A stretch of DNA of 64,000 nucleotides from Arcuatula senhousia (lineage: Eukaryota; Mollusca; Bivalvia; Mytilida; Mytilidae), in NCBI GenBank assembly GCA_963971305.1, contig OZ020307.1, positions 60,571,702 to 60,635,701 of the forward strand. The letters run 5' to 3'. The position numbers and the translations under genes were made by a program. The notes under the pieces are model-generated. The model saw nothing but the letters and a program-made list of their open reading frames with translations, did no database searches and had not been told where the DNA came from. Every line of letters starts with the position of its first letter. The first letter of the stretch is position 1. Shown here one piece after another: positions 24,306-34,590 of the stretch.

Positions 24306-24525
24306 TTACAATATGAGTTTTGTAACAGACAAAATGTTTATTTAATCTAAAGACTACAAATAAATTTTATACTTTCATTTGGTCTATAAAAACACGATGG
24401 ATTAGGAAAGCTGGCGTTTATTATGCTTACAATATGAGTTTTGTAACAGACAGAATGTTTGTTTAATCTGAAGACTACAAATAAATTGTACACTTTCATT
24501 TGGTCTATAAAAACACGATGAATTT
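24306..24525. repeat. ~112-bp tandem duplication in the integrase 3' flank
   Basis: 'gcttacaatatgagttttgt' to 'ataaaaacacgatg' occurs twice in tandem (24306-24410 and 24425-24525) with few differences. It begins right after the stop codon of the - strand integrase gene, in its likely 3' UTR. Confidence 0.7.
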
Positions 24526-24527
24526 TA

Positions 24528-27500
24528 TTAAGCCAGTTCCTTCAGCTGGTAGCGGTTGAGATCAAACACGTATCCAGTTTCGCCATCTCTGACTTTGTAA
24601 ACCTTCCCCGCATTGGAGGAACAAATGCTTGTCACGATTCCTTTTCTGTAGTACCCGCTTGAAAAGATGGCTGTACCTTTATTCATTGCAGGATTAGTCC
24701 TATAGTATACCCACTGGCTTTCGAAAGGATAGAAAGTGATGTCGTCTTGAAGGTTCTCGGCAAACTGTTGTAAGGGAAATGATGAATGGGCTTCCATCTG
24801 TAAGCGTCTGTAAAAAGCACTTTGTCCGTATTTCGGCATTTCTCTTGATGGAACCTGTGAAAAGATGCAAAGTTTAAAATTCAAACATAGCATTAATATT
24901 GTTAATCAAACCTAGTTAAAAATAGAATATCTAAAAGCATGGAAAACCCAGAAGTAAAAAATACCTTATATTTGTATTTATAACCTAACTGACGGATACG
25001 TATATCTGGTTTGGTTAGCATCAGGGAGCGACATCGACTATGAAGGTAGCATCAGTGAGTCACCTTGACTATCAGGGTAGCATCGGGGAGGTTAGGATTA
25101 GAATAAAACAACTTTGATAATCACCACGTGCACACGCATAAGTATAAGACTTTTCGACTTTCTGGTTAGCAGCAGCGAGCAGCCTCCATTATAAGGTTAG
25201 CATCAGGAACTCAGAGTAAGACTTAGGATCAGTGAGCCTTCTCGATTAACAGGGAAGCATCAGGGAACTGTCACGACGATAAAAGGAGCATTAGGGAGCC
25301 GCCTCGCCGATTAAGTTAGGGTTAACATTTAATATGGTTAGGGTTCAGGGAGCCTCATCGATGATCAGCTGGGTTAGGGTAAGCATTGAATAACGTTAGG
25401 GATTAGGGTTAGGGACTGGTGTTAGTGCTAAGGTTAGGGTATGGGTTAGGGTTTAGATCACACGATCAGTTTGGGATAAACATTTAATAGGCTTAGCATT
25501 GGGTTAGCGGTAAAGGTTAGGGGTTAGGGGTTAGGGTTAGGGGCTAGGGTTAGGGTTAGGGTAAACATTTAATAGGACTATGGTTTGGTTAGTGGTTAGG
25601 ATTAGTGGTTTGGGTTTGGTTAGGGTTAGGGTTAGGGTTAGGGTTTAGTAAGCGTTTAGGGTTAAGGTTAGGGGTCGGGTTTGGGTTGCAGTAAGGTTTA
25701 AGGTTAGGGTTAGGATTTAGTTAGTGGTAAGGGTTATGGTAAAGGTCAGGGTTTGTGCTAGGCTTTAGTTAGCAGTTAGGGTTAAGGTTAGGGTTAGCGG
25801 TAGGGCTAGGGGTAAGGGTAAGAATTAAGATAGCGGTTAGTGTTAGGGCTAGGGGTTCGAGTTAAGGATAAGTAAGCGGTTAGGGTTTGTGTTAGGGTTT
25901 GGGTTGCGGTAAGGTTTAAGTAAAGGTAATAACAAAACTACCGAACTTGAATGGTCAATCTCATAGTCCAGAGAAAATGACAAAAACGAATCAGTCATAC
26001 CGGAGAACTGGTGGATCGCAATGGTCCTGACTTGGTACAGGCATTTCAAACGAAATGGTGGGTTAAACCAGGTTTAAGGTTAGGGTAAGGATTTAGTTAG
26101 TGGTAAGGGTTATAGTAAAGGTCAGGGTTTGTGCTATGCTTTAGTTAGCGGTTAGGGTTAAGGTTAGGGTTAGGGGTAGGGCTAGGGGTTAGGGTAAGAA
26201 TTAAGATAGCGGTTAGTGTTAGGGCTAGGGGTTCGAGTTAAGGATTTGTAAGTGGTTAGGATTTGTGTTAGGGTTATGATTTAGTAAGCGGTTAGGGTTT
26301 AGTTAGCGGTAAGGGTTTAGTCAGCAATTAGGGTTAGTGGTTAGTGTTACGTGTTAGGGTTAGGAGTTAGGGTTAGGTTAGCATCAGGGAGTCGTCTCGA
26401 TTATCAAACTAGCATCAGGAAGCCGTTTCGACTATAAGGGTAGCATCAGCGAGCCGTCTCGACTATCAGGTTAGGGTTAGCATTTTAATAGATAATAATA
26501 TTATTCTATCAATCTCTCCTAGCGCCGCCTCCACTATCAGGTTAGCATCAGGGAGCCGCCCAGACTATCAGGTTAGCATCAACGAACCGTCTCGACTATC
26601 AGGTTAGCATCAGGGAGCAGCCTCTACTATCAGGTTAGCATCAGGGAGCCGCCTCGATTATCAGGTTAGCATCAGGGAGTAGACTCTACTATCAGGTTAG
26701 CATCAGGGAGCCGCCCCGACTATCAGGTTAGCATCAGGGAGCCGCCTCGACTATCAGGTTAGCATCAGGGAGCAGCCTCTACTATCAGGTTAGCATCAGG
26801 GAGCCGCCTTGACTATCAGGCTAGCATCAGGGAGCCGTCTCGTCTATCAGGTTAGGGTTAGCATTTTTATAGGTTATAATATTATTATATCAATCTCTCT
26901 TAGTACCGCCGTCACTATCAGGTTAGCATCAGGCAGCCGCCTCGACTATCAGGTTAGCATCAGGGAGCAGCCTCTACTATCAGGGAGCCGCCTCGACTAT
27001 CAGGTTAGCATCAGGGAGCGGCCTCGACTATCAGGGAGCCGCCTCGACTATCAGGTTTGCATCAGGGAGCGGCCTCAACTATCAGGTTAGCATCAGGGAG
27101 CGGCCTCGACTATCAGGGAGCCGCCTCGACTATCAGGGAGCCGCCTCGACTATCAGGTTAGCATCAAGGAGCGGCCTCAACTATCAGGGAGCCGCCTCGA
27201 CTATCTGGTAAGCATCAGGGAGCCGTCTCGACTATCAGGTTAGCATCAAGGAGCAGCATCTACTATCAGGGAGCCACCCCGACTATCAGGTTAGCATCAG
27301 GGAGCCGTCTCGACTATTAGGTTAGGGTTAGCATTTCAATAGGTCATAATATTATTATATCAATGTCTCCTGGTGCCCCCTCGACGATCAGTGTAGCATT
27401 AGGGAGCCGCTTCGACTATCAGGGTTCAAGCATTAGGAAGCCATCTCAACTATCAGGATAGTATCGTCGTTTATTCTTTTTGTAGACAAAGTCAAACGTT

Positions 27501-30500
27501 GTGAGTATAAGCAAGATTTGCGTGATTGACATTTACTGTCACGCTTGAATTTGGTATTCTTCTTAAACACGGATCATTTTTTTCATTTACTCGAAACTGT
27601 GTTATTAAAAAAGAAGATATTATCTCTTTTATTGCAGAAATTAATCATAGCTTTAAAAATTCTGAATTACATTTCTATTTACCAGTAAGCATCCACCAGC
27701 GGCCTCGAATATCATGGTGTAAATTTTAAAGCATTTTAAAACATGTACATCTCCATGAACTAACCCCTTTACGTTTAAACTAGTCTGCTGTAAGCTATAT
27801 TAATTACCTTGTTTTCTTTGTCGTCTCTTTCTCTACAGAACTTCCTTCTGTACAGTTCCCTATAGTAAGGGCTCACATTTTCCTAAATATTAGAAAATTA
27901 TTAAATTAACAAACCAAATAAACCAATAAAATTTTAAAGGCAACTAGTGTGACAAAAGAACAATGCAAACTTTTCTGAATATAAGATTTTCTTTATTTAA
28001 GGACTACATTTAACCTGTTGACAATTGTTAGGATAACATCCTTTGCACAATCTAGATTTGTTTTTCCAAGATTCATCCAAAATGTGTACCCTTTCTTAAA
28101 AAAATCATAACTAGTTTTATACATTGTATAGATTTTAATGAGATGAAGAAGTGTACGCAAAAACCTACATGCATAAATGTAGCGACAACTTATACCTGCA
28201 TTACTTCTGTCTGTGTAAAAGACGGCTCAGGAAGCTGATCAATACTAGGCGCAACCAGGGTGGGGTTGCAATGCTTTGCGACTTTTGGCGGTGGTGCATC
28301 GTCGTTATCTCCAACAAATTCCATTGCCTCTACAATAAATCAAAACAGAACCAAGTCATGACAGTAACCAAAGACACCTTATATCTTTTTAAAATACGAT
28401 AATCAAGGACCATCAACACACTTAATAAGGTGAGTTCACGTAAGAATGGTTTTGGTAAATTTTTGCGTTTCGATACGATAATTTGGATCATAAAAATATA
28501 AAACCGATACAAAATAATAAGAAAAAAGTTTACTTTTTTCTTTACCGGACAAAACAGGTTGTAGTTAAATGCTTTACCAAAACTAGCTTGCGTGAATCTT
28601 TGAAAGTTTTGTTATTGATCAACTGACATGAACTTTATATTTTTTAACGGCAGTAAACCCACTTATCTTTTTGTTTGTTGCACACATAAAATATTTGCGA
28701 GTTCGATGGTATTTTTTTAAAAGACCACATCCTCACCTTCAAAAGTAACTTCGTGGATCTGAGCTTCATCTGTGGCCGCGTTTTTTTTCCGCCTCGATGT
28801 CAGATTCGTTGTCGTTTGCTTCTCTAATGTTGCTGCCGTTGGTACCCGATTTTGGATGCTCTACTTCTTCGTTTTCCTCTTGGTCGTCTTCTTGGACATC
28901 AAATTCTGCATTCCTTAAAAAGTCCTTTTCTTCTTTAGTAAGTGCTGCGAATGGCAACTGAAATGATCAAATAATACAATGTCTTCTTGACAAAAGTTAA
29001 ATACAAATTGTGTACCGTTTTCCCGGTTTTAGCGATGATTTGATCTGCCTGGACATAAGAGATTGATAATGACTCCCAGTTCGGTAGTTTTGTGTTGTCC
29101 CTTATTGTGAACTCCTCCAGGTGAGGCTTACCAGATGACATGAACTTTATATTTTGAACGGCAGTGTTGTTTTATCGGACAAAACAAGAATTATGGTACA
29201 AGAATTAAAATAAATTGAATAAGTATATGTATACGTAGTATTTTTTCTGTCCCCCGCCGCAACGAGGAGCAGGGACATAGAAATGCCAGTGTCCATCCGT
29301 CCGTCCGTCACACTTTTTTCCGTAACAGTTTTCTCAGCAACTATTAATCACAGGCTTTTGATATTTCACCAATTTTGATAATACCTAAAATGGTGTGTTT
29401 ATCTGACGGAACAGCCAGGTGTTGGGCCCACCTGAACATAATTGAAAGGACTAACAATAGGAGATTAGATGACCAATTGGCTCCACAAAGGATTTTAAAG
29501 GTATACGGAGCAAATGCTGTTCCTGGTCACTAGGTTGTACTCCCGTGGATTTCTATGAATTTTTGGTCCATTTTTAATATTAAGGTCTATGGAAAACATT
29601 TTTATTAATCATGCAAAAATTTTGAAATGTTATGCCTGAGTTCGTATGCCATTAAAAAGTCATGACTTATTAAAATAGTTGAAATATTTTGCAAGACGTA
29701 AATTTACAAGCCATTTTTCGTTGATTTATAAAACTCAAACGGACTTATACTATAGATTATATTAACGATTTTTTGTTCCTTTTCCACTGCATTTAAAGTA
29801 ATGTTGTAGTTCAACATGTTATATTTCTGATTTTAAAAAAATAAATAAATTGTTAAGGATGTTCGCTACTATTATTGAAAATAAATAGGTTTTAAATCTG
29901 ATGCCTTATATGAAAAGATAATAGTAAATGGTATAAAATAAGCCCAAAATTTTGATAGGTTCATGACCTTGTTTTCAAGATAATAGATGTTATAGTTTTG
30001 GCGGGAAAAGGTTTTCTCTGCCTTTTTCATAGGTTTAGTATTAGCACTATTTAGCTCTTAAAACCTATGACAGAATAAATAGGATTTGATAAAACTATGT
30101 GTATAACCTGTTTATGACATATTTAAGACATTGATAACAAGAAAATAGGGGGTTCGTGGGCAAAAATTTTAACCCTATTTTGATTGTAAAATCCAGAGGA
30201 TTCCGAGAAAATGACAAAAACACCAAAACAAGACCAGCGAGCATCCTTTATTAGGCAACATGACGAAAAATTGGAAATAAATGCACAAACATTTTGTGAA
30301 GTTCAGTCAAGAACAACATGCATTCACTATTCGAGTTTTTGGGTCAACTTTTTTATATAGAAAATGAGTGTAAATGTTAAGAAACTAAACGAATAAAATT
30401 GAAAAGTGAAAACTGAAATGTTGAAATCATTTCATTTTTTAAAGTAATTGATATACTAGTAGAATATAATACCTGGTCATCTAGAGGAACTGCAAAGTTG

Positions 30501-31483
30501 GGCCTGCTGAAAAATAGTTGGTAAGGAGTTTTCGGACGAGTCGCTTTAATTAGCCTATTATTATAGTAGTAATATAACTCGCTGAGGTTATCAGACCAGT
30601 TGGTATTAGTAGCCATCTTTATTTTAAAATAGTCTGTCAAAGTGCGATTAAAACGCTCCACTCTTCCCTGACTTTGAGGGTGATAAGGCCTACCATGCAT
30701 TTGAATTGTGTCAAACATATTGACAACTTCTTTGAGATTTTCATTTCTAAACTCTTTTCCGTTGTCGGTCTGGAGAATCCTCGGAGACCCGTATAAGTAG
30801 ATAAATTTAAGCAAGATCTTACTGATTTCACTGGCTGTTTTTGTCTTGCAGGCCTGTCCAAATGCAAAACGGGAAAAGCAATCCACAATGTTACAAACAT
30901 ATTGGTAGCCTTTATGATTGGGCATTTTTTTCAAGTCGATCTGCCACCTGGAGTTGGGATATGTTGCCGGGATCGGGCGTCTAGTGCACTCCGTCTTTGG
31001 CAATGGTGCAGTACTCTTACACTGTTCACAGGAAATGTTTAAATCAAATAAAAGTTTAATGTTGTCCCTTGCCACCGGAAAAGCAATTCTTCTGATCGAT
31101 TCGTAAATTGCTTGGGATTTTCTGTGATCGATCAAATGATTTTTCTTGACAAGCTCAATCATTTCCTCTTTCTGTAGACATTTTCTGTGTGGTGTATGGA
31201 GGTCTCCGCTCATCTTGTACATACGATTGGAAGCTGAATCGTAAAAGTAATTTTCCAGGTACTTACGAACCATTCTTTCGTTCAGATTTGTCTTCAGATG
31301 CTTGACTATCTTCCCCGCTCCCCATTTCGGATTTGCTTCCTTTAGACGGCAAATTTCCATAATCTGTGTGTAATCTTTCCAAAATGTCTCCGGATTGGGA
31401 TCTTTCGATACCGGTTTGTTCTTATCCCTTACAAGTGCAATGCCTTCGTCAGGTATACTCGACGCTCCGCCCGTGTCCGTCAT
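24528..31483 (-). CDS. Multi-exon DDE-integrase gene (KRBA2/Ty3-integrase-like)
   Basis: Proposed - strand exons are 31483-30473, 29144-29016, 28957-28737, 28329-28196, 27882-27808 and 24854-24528. Introns are GT..AG and the stop is TAA. Exon 1 (ATG at 31483; a longer GTG-opened frame reaches 31591) carries an H2C2 zinc motif (HLIDH...CEQC) and an rve core: first Asp in WQIDLKKM, second in LQTDNGKEF, Glu in QSQGRVERFN, spaced as in D,D35E enzymes. Exon 3 is very acidic. The last exon (SGYYRKGIVTSI...YKVRDGETGYVF) resembles the SH3-like integrase C-domain. Exons total about 631 codons. An A8 tract at ~28780-28790 puts the end of exon 3 one base out of frame. Exon 2's acceptor is weak and one intron is only 58 bp. 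It could be a domesticated gene or a recent pseudogene. Confidence 0.65.
25019..25300 (+). repeat. Diverged 'gcatcagggag' satellite, flank of the main array
   Basis: Spaced units such as 'agcatcagggagcgacatcg' resemble the 31-bp satellite at 26370-27460 but are more degenerate. They lie on the left side of the telomere-like array. Confidence 0.6.
25305..26365 (+). repeat. Interstitial telomere-like (TTAGGG)n array
   Basis: Tracts of 'ttaggg' and variants (ggttagc, ggtaagg) fill about 1 kb. TTAGGG is the usual bivalve telomere repeat. A ~210-bp block (25690-25915) recurs at 26070-26285, so the array has a ~380-bp higher-order unit. It sits inside the last intron of the integrase gene, with the G-rich strand on +. 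A Naiad tail interrupts it at 25921-26075. Confidence 0.8.
25921..26075 (-). mobile_element. Naiad family 2 solo tail inserted in the telomere-like array
   Basis: It starts 'taaaggtaataacaaaacta' and ends 'gggttaaaccag'. The array phrase 'aaggttta' borders both sides ('gtaaggtttaag' on the left, 'aggtttaaggtta' on the right), as expected for a short target duplication. Confidence 0.7.
26370..27460 (+). repeat. 31-bp satellite 'ggttagcatcagggagccgc'...
   Basis: About 30 units contain 'gcatcagggagccgcctcga' followed by 'ctatcaggtta'. Three longer inserts starting 'ggttagggttagcattt' and containing 'ataatattattatatc' (near 26461, 26847 and 27319) give a higher-order period of about 385-475 bp. 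The 'gttaggg' phrase links it to the adjacent telomere-like array. It is GC-rich compared with its surroundings. Confidence 0.85.
29250..29420 (+). repeat. Hairpin-(CCGT)n element D, left part
   Basis: It begins 'tgtcccccgccgcaacgagg' followed by 'agcagggaca' (TGTCCC pairs with GGGACA), then 'atccgtccgtccgtc'. The right end is not evident. It lies in intron 1 of the integrase gene. Confidence 0.5.
29853..30250. mobile_element. ~400-bp TTAA-type MITE
   Basis: The left end is 'ttaaggatgttcgct' and the right end 'agcgagcatccttta': inverted repeats of about 15 bp with two mismatches, flanked by TTAA and TTTA. It is non-coding and lies in intron 1 of the integrase gene. Confidence 0.55.
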
Positions 31484-31837
31484 GTTTGTGCAATACCCGT
31501 TTGAAAAAATACGTTCGTTTGTTTGTGACGTTACGGACGGTAACGTTTTCCCGTAAAAAATACGTTTTCCCGCATTTCCGATCGTCGACACAAAAATGAT
31601 TTTTATTTTGGTTTAAATTATTTACTAACTTATAATCTATTTTTTTATAATATTCTTGAATCTTTAAATTTTGAATCTGAATCTTAATTTTTAAGAAAGC
31701 GATCTTAATGAATATCTACAATGACTTAGAAAAGAAAGTCATTATTATCCATTGTATTTTTTTTTTAGATATAGTAACGAAAATAATGTTTGATACTGTA
31801 ATAACACACCATTTCTAAGTTGTCATTTAAAATCTGC
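31484..31837. other. Upstream region of the integrase gene
   Basis: An open frame runs from the proposed ATG back to about 31600. Beyond that the sequence is AT-rich with no clear TATA box. I could not place a promoter. Confidence 0.4.
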
Positions 31838-32065
31838 CATAGATTAAGAGTCATAAGAATTTGCCACAGATTTGGCGTCATTGAAGTCTGCCATAGATTT
31901 GGAGTAAAAAAAAATGCCATAGATTTGGCGTCGTTGAAAATCGGCCATAGATTTGGAGATATACGATCTGCCACAGATTTGGCGTCTTTGAAACAACTGA
32001 TACGTCAGATTCCGCCATAGATTTGAAATCTGCCATAGATTTGGAACCCGCCATAGATTTGAGTC
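31838..32065 (-). repeat. 'ccatagatttgg' degenerate satellite
   Basis: About eight units of 25-30 bp with 'gccatagatttggcgtc' or variants. This is the reverse complement of the array at 22250-22510. Confidence 0.7.
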
Positions 32066-32079
32066 CTACACATATATTT

Positions 32080-32215
32080 CAAAACTTCATTGCCATTGTT
32101 CATTAATGATAAATAATTTTGAATTATTTCAAAGTTATTTCCAAACGAGATTTCAACGAGACCGAAACCTGACCAGAATGCATCTTTGAATTTCATCATT
32201 TAGTTTTGATAAGAC
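32080..32215. repeat. Dispersed repeat pair with 36130-36250
   Basis: 'aaacgagatttcaacgagac', 'gaccagaatgcatc' and 'tagttttgat' recur in order at 36190-36260. The same right-end phrases occur at the 3' ends of the TTAA MITEs, so this may be an eroded MITE end. Confidence 0.5.
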
Positions 32216-32309
32216 AATACGTGCTTAATTGAAAAAAAAAACAATAAGCACTACTTTTTTTCATTTCTTTTTCGTTCAAACCCTGGCTTTCATAGGTACA
32301 TGTATCTCA

Positions 32310-32650
32310 GCGTATGGCTAATTGAAAATAGACCAATCAAATAAACATAAACACATACTATGAATTGTCAAGGTGCATACCTATAAAGATCTCCCATTAG
32401 GAATTTATTTCATCCGAAAGAATCCGTTTGGCTATGGACCGTTTCTAGGCAACTATCGAATAGTTTATAACACAATGAATATAAATGAAATAATAATCAT
32501 TTAGTTTTAATTTTGTTTTATATATATATTTATTTTCATTTACTTTTGAATGTCTGGTTTTATTTAGACCTAATTAAACACAATTTATATTCTTCCTTTT
32601 CATAATTTGTTTTTGATCTCAACATTATTAGTTGATTGCATTGTTAAGCA
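32310..32650 (+). repeat. Second copy of the FReD gene upstream region
   Basis: It is collinear by eye with 38818-39180, the sequence just upstream of FReD exon 1. Shared phrases include 'ggaatttatttcatccgaaa', 'gaatccgtttggctatg' and 'aataataatcatttagtttt'. In this copy the TATA-like 'gtataaata' is replaced by 'gcgaaaata', and no exon follows. Confidence 0.65.
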
Positions 32651-32688
32651 GGCGAAAATAAACATTATTTCTAGCAACATTTTTAAGA

Positions 32689-33605
32689 CACCATCATCTT
32701 TGGTAATCTGAGAGATGCAAATCGTTATTAAATCAGCACTGTGTGATTGCTCTGACGTTCAGTCTCCGGGCCTAACTAGCAGGATGCATGTACATGTATT
32801 TATGGGGTATCCGAATGTCAAAAGTCCGAAAGGACAGAGACAAAACTAGTAAACAACAACAAGAACGGGACAAAAACAGACAACATATAAAACATGGAAA
32901 CCCCAAATAACTGAATATTAATCAACAACGCGAACTCCAGTCGAAACAAGAGTGAACTCAGGTGCTCCGGAAGAGTAAGCAATTCGTGCTTGCTATAGCA
33001 CACTCGTCGCGTTGTCAATAGTCCATTCAACGTGTCAAAGGCAAGACAAGAAGAAAATAAATAGTTTTAGAAATCAGAGTGCATTAGTTAAAAAGAACAT
33101 GTGGAAGCGTTTGACATTTTTGTCATTAAAAACTATAATAAAATATAGAAAAAAATGTTTAAAAAAGGCGAAACGAGAATACGTCAATGACTTTAACAAA
33201 GGCAATATATGAAGAAAAATTCATAGGTTGCTGTGCATTTTATCTTTACTTCAGACGTTAAAAGATGACCAATGTTGATAAGTTTGTTCATTTTTAGCTA
33301 TTTATTCCCAGATTTTGATTTTTTTTCATGGAAAAAATCTGTTTCGTTTATTAAACTTTTTCGAATACTTTCCGATAATTTGTATCACATGAAAATGAAT
33401 ATATCAAGGTAAAAACAATTGTATGTACGTGTTGATATAAGACAATTTTGTCCCATTTTCATGTATTTAAGGGGCATTCCAAATTCCCTTAAATGCTAAT
33501 TTTCATAATTTTCTAGCAGCTGATGGTTCAAACTTCATTTGTTTTTGTGATGTCTTATAGCCAAAATATCTAATCAAATGTTTTAGGAAGCAAAAATGAG
33601 TGACT
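32689..33605 (+). repeat. ~900-bp dispersed repeat, copy 2, with Naiad tail insert
   Basis: It matches 21293-22210 and is interrupted at ~32800-33050 by a reversed Naiad family-1 3' tail ('tggggtatccgaatgtc' to 'cattcaacgtgtcaaa'). Confidence 0.55.
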
Positions 33606-33654
33606 ATTGAATATTTGTTAACTGTGATGAATTTTTCCACCAAACCCCTATTTT

Positions 33655-34565
33655 TTAAAATAAAGGTAATATCAAAACTACCGAACTTGAATGATCAATC
33701 TCATTGTCCAGAGAAAATGACAAAAACGAATCATTCATACCGGAAAATTGGTGGATCGCAGTCGTCATGACTTGGTACAGGCATTTCAAACGAAATGATG
33801 GGTTAAACCAGGTTTTACGGCGCCAACATAGTTGTGAGACACAATAGGGATATTGAGGTGATAATCTCAGTACAGCAGACCAGTCAAACACTAATTAAAA
33901 CAATTAATCACCATATATTTTAACTCAATTTTGAACTTTTCTACTAGTGGCTGATAACGAAGAAAGAATTTTTTAAGGATCGTATGAGACATATTTTATA
34001 TAGCCCTGCTCCAAAAGTCGGTCACCAAGAAATCGGTGTCTGATAAAAAAAAAATCTGTGAAATGTGTGAAAGGTCTGGCATTTCGAATAAGTTGTGAAA
34101 TATAAACACCGTATGCAGGAGAAGTAGGTATATTGCTCTGTAGATTAGGAAAATTAATGATTTGAAAATTAAAATCGTTTTTGTTATCGTTAATTTTTGT
34201 ACTGAGATGACCACCTGGGTTAAATTCGAGGTGCAAATCCAAGAAAGACGTGAAGCAATTTGATTCGGTGGTCTCTTTAATTTCCAATTCTGGAGGATAC
34301 ATTGAAGGAATCTGTCTACCAGATAAAGTGTTATTAACACTTTATCTGGTAGACATACCTTAAATATATACAGAAAGGACATCATCAATATATCTGAATG
34401 TAAGATTAAATGACCTTGCCTCTTTCATCTTCTTGTTCTTTACGAGTCCCTGAAGAAATTCAGTCTCGTAAGAGTATAAAAACAAATTGGCAAGGAGAGG
34501 AGCATAGTTTGTGCCCATTTGTTGTTGAAAAATCTCTCCTTCGAAAATTTAACCTATAAATTCAC
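33655..34565 (-). pseudogene. Naiad RT C-terminal fragment plus family 2 tail
   Basis: Read downward from 34565: ADLFLYSYE, a truncated catalytic area, then YPPELEIKETTESNCFTSFL, DLHLEFNPGG, TKINDNKNDFNFQIINFPNL, PTSPAYGVYISQLIRNA and HRFLGDRLLEQG. The tail ends at 'aataaaggtaatatcaaaac' (33660). A perfect 43-bp palindrome (34313-34355) interrupts the frame between LEIKE and the YIDD region. The copy is 5'-truncated and dead. Confidence 0.7.
34313..34355. repeat. Perfect 43-bp palindrome in an RT relic
   Basis: Arms of 20 bp ('tgtctaccagataaagtgtt' and its exact complement) flank a 3-nt centre. Confidence 0.85.
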
Positions 34566-34590
34566 CAGCAATTTTGGGCCTAAATGTGAA

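Noticed and set aside
26809..27090. 93-codon frame of repeated SGSRLDYQV units
   Set aside because: Direct translation of the 31-bp satellite; the frame is a by-product of the repeat.
25019..27460. CRISPR-like array of regularly spaced repeats
   Set aside because: Units are contiguous satellite repeats without unique spacers, in a eukaryotic intron.
30637..31106. Frames overlapping the integrase exon on both strands
   Set aside because: Shadows of the integrase core; no separate motifs.
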